From contig JBFYWB010000095.1 of the NCBI GenBank assembly GCA_041299015.1, forward strand, positions 1 to 64,000: DNA of 64,000 nt, in the 5' to 3' direction. Positions 62,636 through 64,000 of this stretch are shown piece by piece (within the stretch, counting starts at the first letter, position 1; each line of letters opens with the position of its first letter). The notes under the pieces were generated by a model, which was given only the letters and a program-made list of their open reading frames with translations, ran no database searches and was not told the DNA's origin. Source of the DNA: JARFQH01 sp041299015. GTDB lineage: Bacteria; Desulfobacterota; Desulfobacteria; Desulfobacterales; SG8-13. A program made the translations under genes and the position numbers.

Positions 62636-63613
62636 ATGGTCATTCTCACTGGGGGAGCCGGTTTTATCGGCAGCAACACGCTGACGGCGTTGAACCGCAT
62701 TTATGGTGACGACATCTTGGTCGTTGACAATATCGCCGGCACCGCCAAATGGAAAAACCTGGTCGGTAAACCTTTCAGGCAGTACGTGCATAAAGCCCGT
62801 CTGTGGTCGTGGCTGGAAAAAAACGACGCAAAGGCTATCGAAGCGGTCATTCATCTCGGCGCCTGCACGGACACGATGGAAAACGATTTCGATTATCTTT
62901 TCGAAAACAACGTTTCCTATTCCCGCAACATATGGGTCTTTTGCACTGAAAGACACATTCCCCTCATCTATGCAAGCAGTGCCGCCACTTACGGCGATGG
63001 AAGAAATGGATTTTCCGATGACCATGGCAAGACGGATATCTACAAGCCGATCAATGCCTACGGTTATTCAAAGCATCTCTTTGATTTATGGGCGCTGAAA
63101 CAGCGGGAAGCGCCGCCGCGGTGGTACGGCATCAAGTTTTTCAATGTTTACGGCCCCTGCGAGAGTCACAAGGGGCGTATGGCCAGCGTGGCCCATTGCG
63201 CCATTCCACAGGCACTTGAAAGCGGTAAGATCCGACTTTTCAAATCATACCGCAAGGACTTTGCGGACGGTCACCAGAAAAGAGATTTCATTTACGTCCA
63301 GGATATCGTCGATCTGATCATTTATTTCCTGGACGCATCCGCACCCAACGGCCTTTACAACGCCGGCACGGGGCAAAGCAGAAGTTTCAATGATCTCGCC
63401 GGAGCGATCTTCAACGCATTGAACCTAACGGTAAGCATCGAATACGTCGATATGCCGGAATCGATAAGAGACAGCTACCAGTACCTCACCGAGGCGGACA
63501 TGCGTAAGCTGATGGCGACCGGTTGCCCGTACGACCCACTGTCGTTGGAAGCCGGCATAGCGCAGTATGTAAATTGGCTACGGAAGGAACGCGGCCGGCC
63601 TCAGGGGTGCTGA
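62636..63613 (+). CDS. hldD: ADP-glyceromanno-heptose 6-epimerase
   Basis: Epimerises ADP-D,D-heptose to the L,D form, the last step before transfer to lipid A. It is an extended SDR of 325 residues: GGAGFIGSN at 6-14 binds NADP, LGACTDTMENDFDYLFENN is the family signature, and Y142-K146 (AYGYSKHLFDL) is the catalytic pair. KFFNVYGPCESHKGRMASVAH follows. I use ATG 62636 (GCGGGGGAC upstream); the same frame is open further upstream inside hldE. Its last 13 bp overlap the 3' end of the convergent purN. Confidence 0.95.
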   Translation: MVILTGGAGFIGSNTLTALNRIYGDDILVVDNIAGTAKWKNLVGKPFRQYVHKARLWSWLEKNDAKAIEAVIHLGACTDTMENDFDYLFENNVSYSRNIWVFCTERHIPLIYASSAATYGDGRNGFSDDHGKTDIYKPINAYGYSKHLFDLWALKQREAPPRWYGIKFFNVYGPCESHKGRMASVAHCAIPQALESGKIRLFKSYRKDFADGHQKRDFIYVQDIVDLIIYFLDASAPNGLYNAGTGQSRSFNDLAGAIFNALNLTVSIEYVDMPESIRDSYQYLTEADMRKLMATGCPYDPLSLEAGIAQYVNWLRKERGRPQGC

Positions 63614-64000
63614 TCCTTACCGGCCGCGGTGCCGGGAGGCAGAATCTTCACCACCCTTCTTTCTGACGGCTGACGACTACCCGGCCGGGCATAGGTCATC
63701 AGCACGGTTTTCAAGCGACCCTGTGCGAACAGGTTGATGCACTCCGGATAGAGAACCCATTCCAGTTTCAATCCTTTTTCGCGGACCGTATCCAGCGTGT
63801 CGTTTCTTTCGATCGCAAAGGCCGTCTGACCGATGATGGCGCCCGTGTCCTGACCGTAATCGACAAAATGGACCGTGCACCCAGCCACTTTACAACCGAA
63901 GCGAAAGGCATCTCGGTAACCGTCGGTGCCAGGAAAGGCCGGCAGCAGGGCGGGGTGAATGTTCATGATCCGGGGATGTTGCGGATCTGTATTGACCCGG
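63601..64000 (-). CDS. purN: Phosphoribosylglycinamide formyltransferase, 3' part (5' end outside window)
   Basis: The C-terminal about 130 residues of a GAR transformylase that adds the first formyl group in purine synthesis. IMNIHPALLPAFPGTDGYRDAF carries the NIHPALLPAFPG active-site loop with its catalytic Asn and His. TVHFVDYGQDTGAIIGQTAFAI follows, and the end (LKLEWVLYPECINLFAQGRLK) matches the family. The catalytic Asp is in the DTG of QDTGAII. The frame runs off the right edge (RVNTDPQHPRIMN). A short tail after the usual end is Pro/Arg-rich. Confidence 0.88.
   Translation of the reverse strand, partial: RVNTDPQHPRIMNIHPALLPAFPGTDGYRDAFRFGCKVAGCTVHFVDYGQDTGAIIGQTAFAIERNDTLDTVREKGLKLEWVLYPECINLFAQGRLKTVLMTYARPGSRQPSERRVVKILPPGTAAGKDQHP

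Overview
This is a gene-dense bacterial chromosome segment with no rRNA, tRNA, CRISPR array or intact mobile element that I can see. The gene set suggests a Gram-negative anaerobe or facultative anaerobe of the Desulfobacterota (former Deltaproteobacteria), possibly Desulfosarcinaceae-like. The pointers are an outer membrane and heptose-containing LPS (hldE-hldD), a two-gene sdhA-sdhB block, two Liv-type amino acid importers, sigma-54 regulators, UbiX/UbiD-type decarboxylation and moderately high GC. The taxonomic guess is inference; no marker gene is present to prove it.

Layout. 1-5046: 3' part of the succinate dehydrogenase/fumarate reductase operon, then small TPR, START-like and helix-turn-helix proteins. 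5402-7371: a B12-binding-type radical SAM protein facing a SEC-C motif protein. 7559-13265 (minus): a complete seven-subunit Mrp Na+/H+ antiporter operon, followed upstream by a QueG-like iron-sulphur protein. 14167-18786: a patchy zone of gene decay and probable transfer. It holds a ligase-associated exonuclease whose DNA ligase partner is cut to 18 codons, a broken YeeE/YedE pair, a relatively AT-rich dehydrogenase, an HNH nuclease, a cupin, a helix-turn-helix remnant and what looks like a lutABC operon collapsed to its two ends. 18787-25125: a PLP sulphur-amino-acid enzyme, a PspF-like sigma-54 activator next to a degenerate receiver-AAA protein, a HIT protein and a membrane-anchored divergent protein kinase. 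25405-29818: panC, metK-ahcY and nadK.

30028-35096: a first complete Liv ABC importer (K-H-M-G-F). 35311-39302: an outer membrane protein, a PomA/MotB-type stator pair, an unknown protein and an isochorismatase-family hydrolase. 39478-43080: a 1200-residue PutA-like proline dehydrogenase/P5C dehydrogenase. 43296-48255 (minus): a second complete Liv importer (G-K-H-M-F). 48420-52114 (minus): a four-gene catabolic operon (RidA, FAD amine oxidoreductase, M24-fold hydrolase lacking metal ligands, EamA exporter). 52352-54752: UbiX-UbiD. 54749-58943 (minus): MoxR/NorQ ATPase, NorD-like VWA protein and a small partner. 59142-63613: TraB, NlpC/P60 lipoprotein, hldE, hldD. 63601-64000 (minus): the 3' part of purN.

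The central theme from 30 to 55 kb is uptake and oxidation of amino acids and related N-compounds: two Liv importers, PutA and an amine-oxidase/RidA operon. The Mrp antiporter and the PomA-like stator both fit a cell that uses a sodium gradient. The best candidates for something undescribed are the M24/DAO/RidA/EamA operon, the membrane-tethered kinase, the NorQ-NorD-small protein trio, and the PspF-like/degenerate AAA pair.
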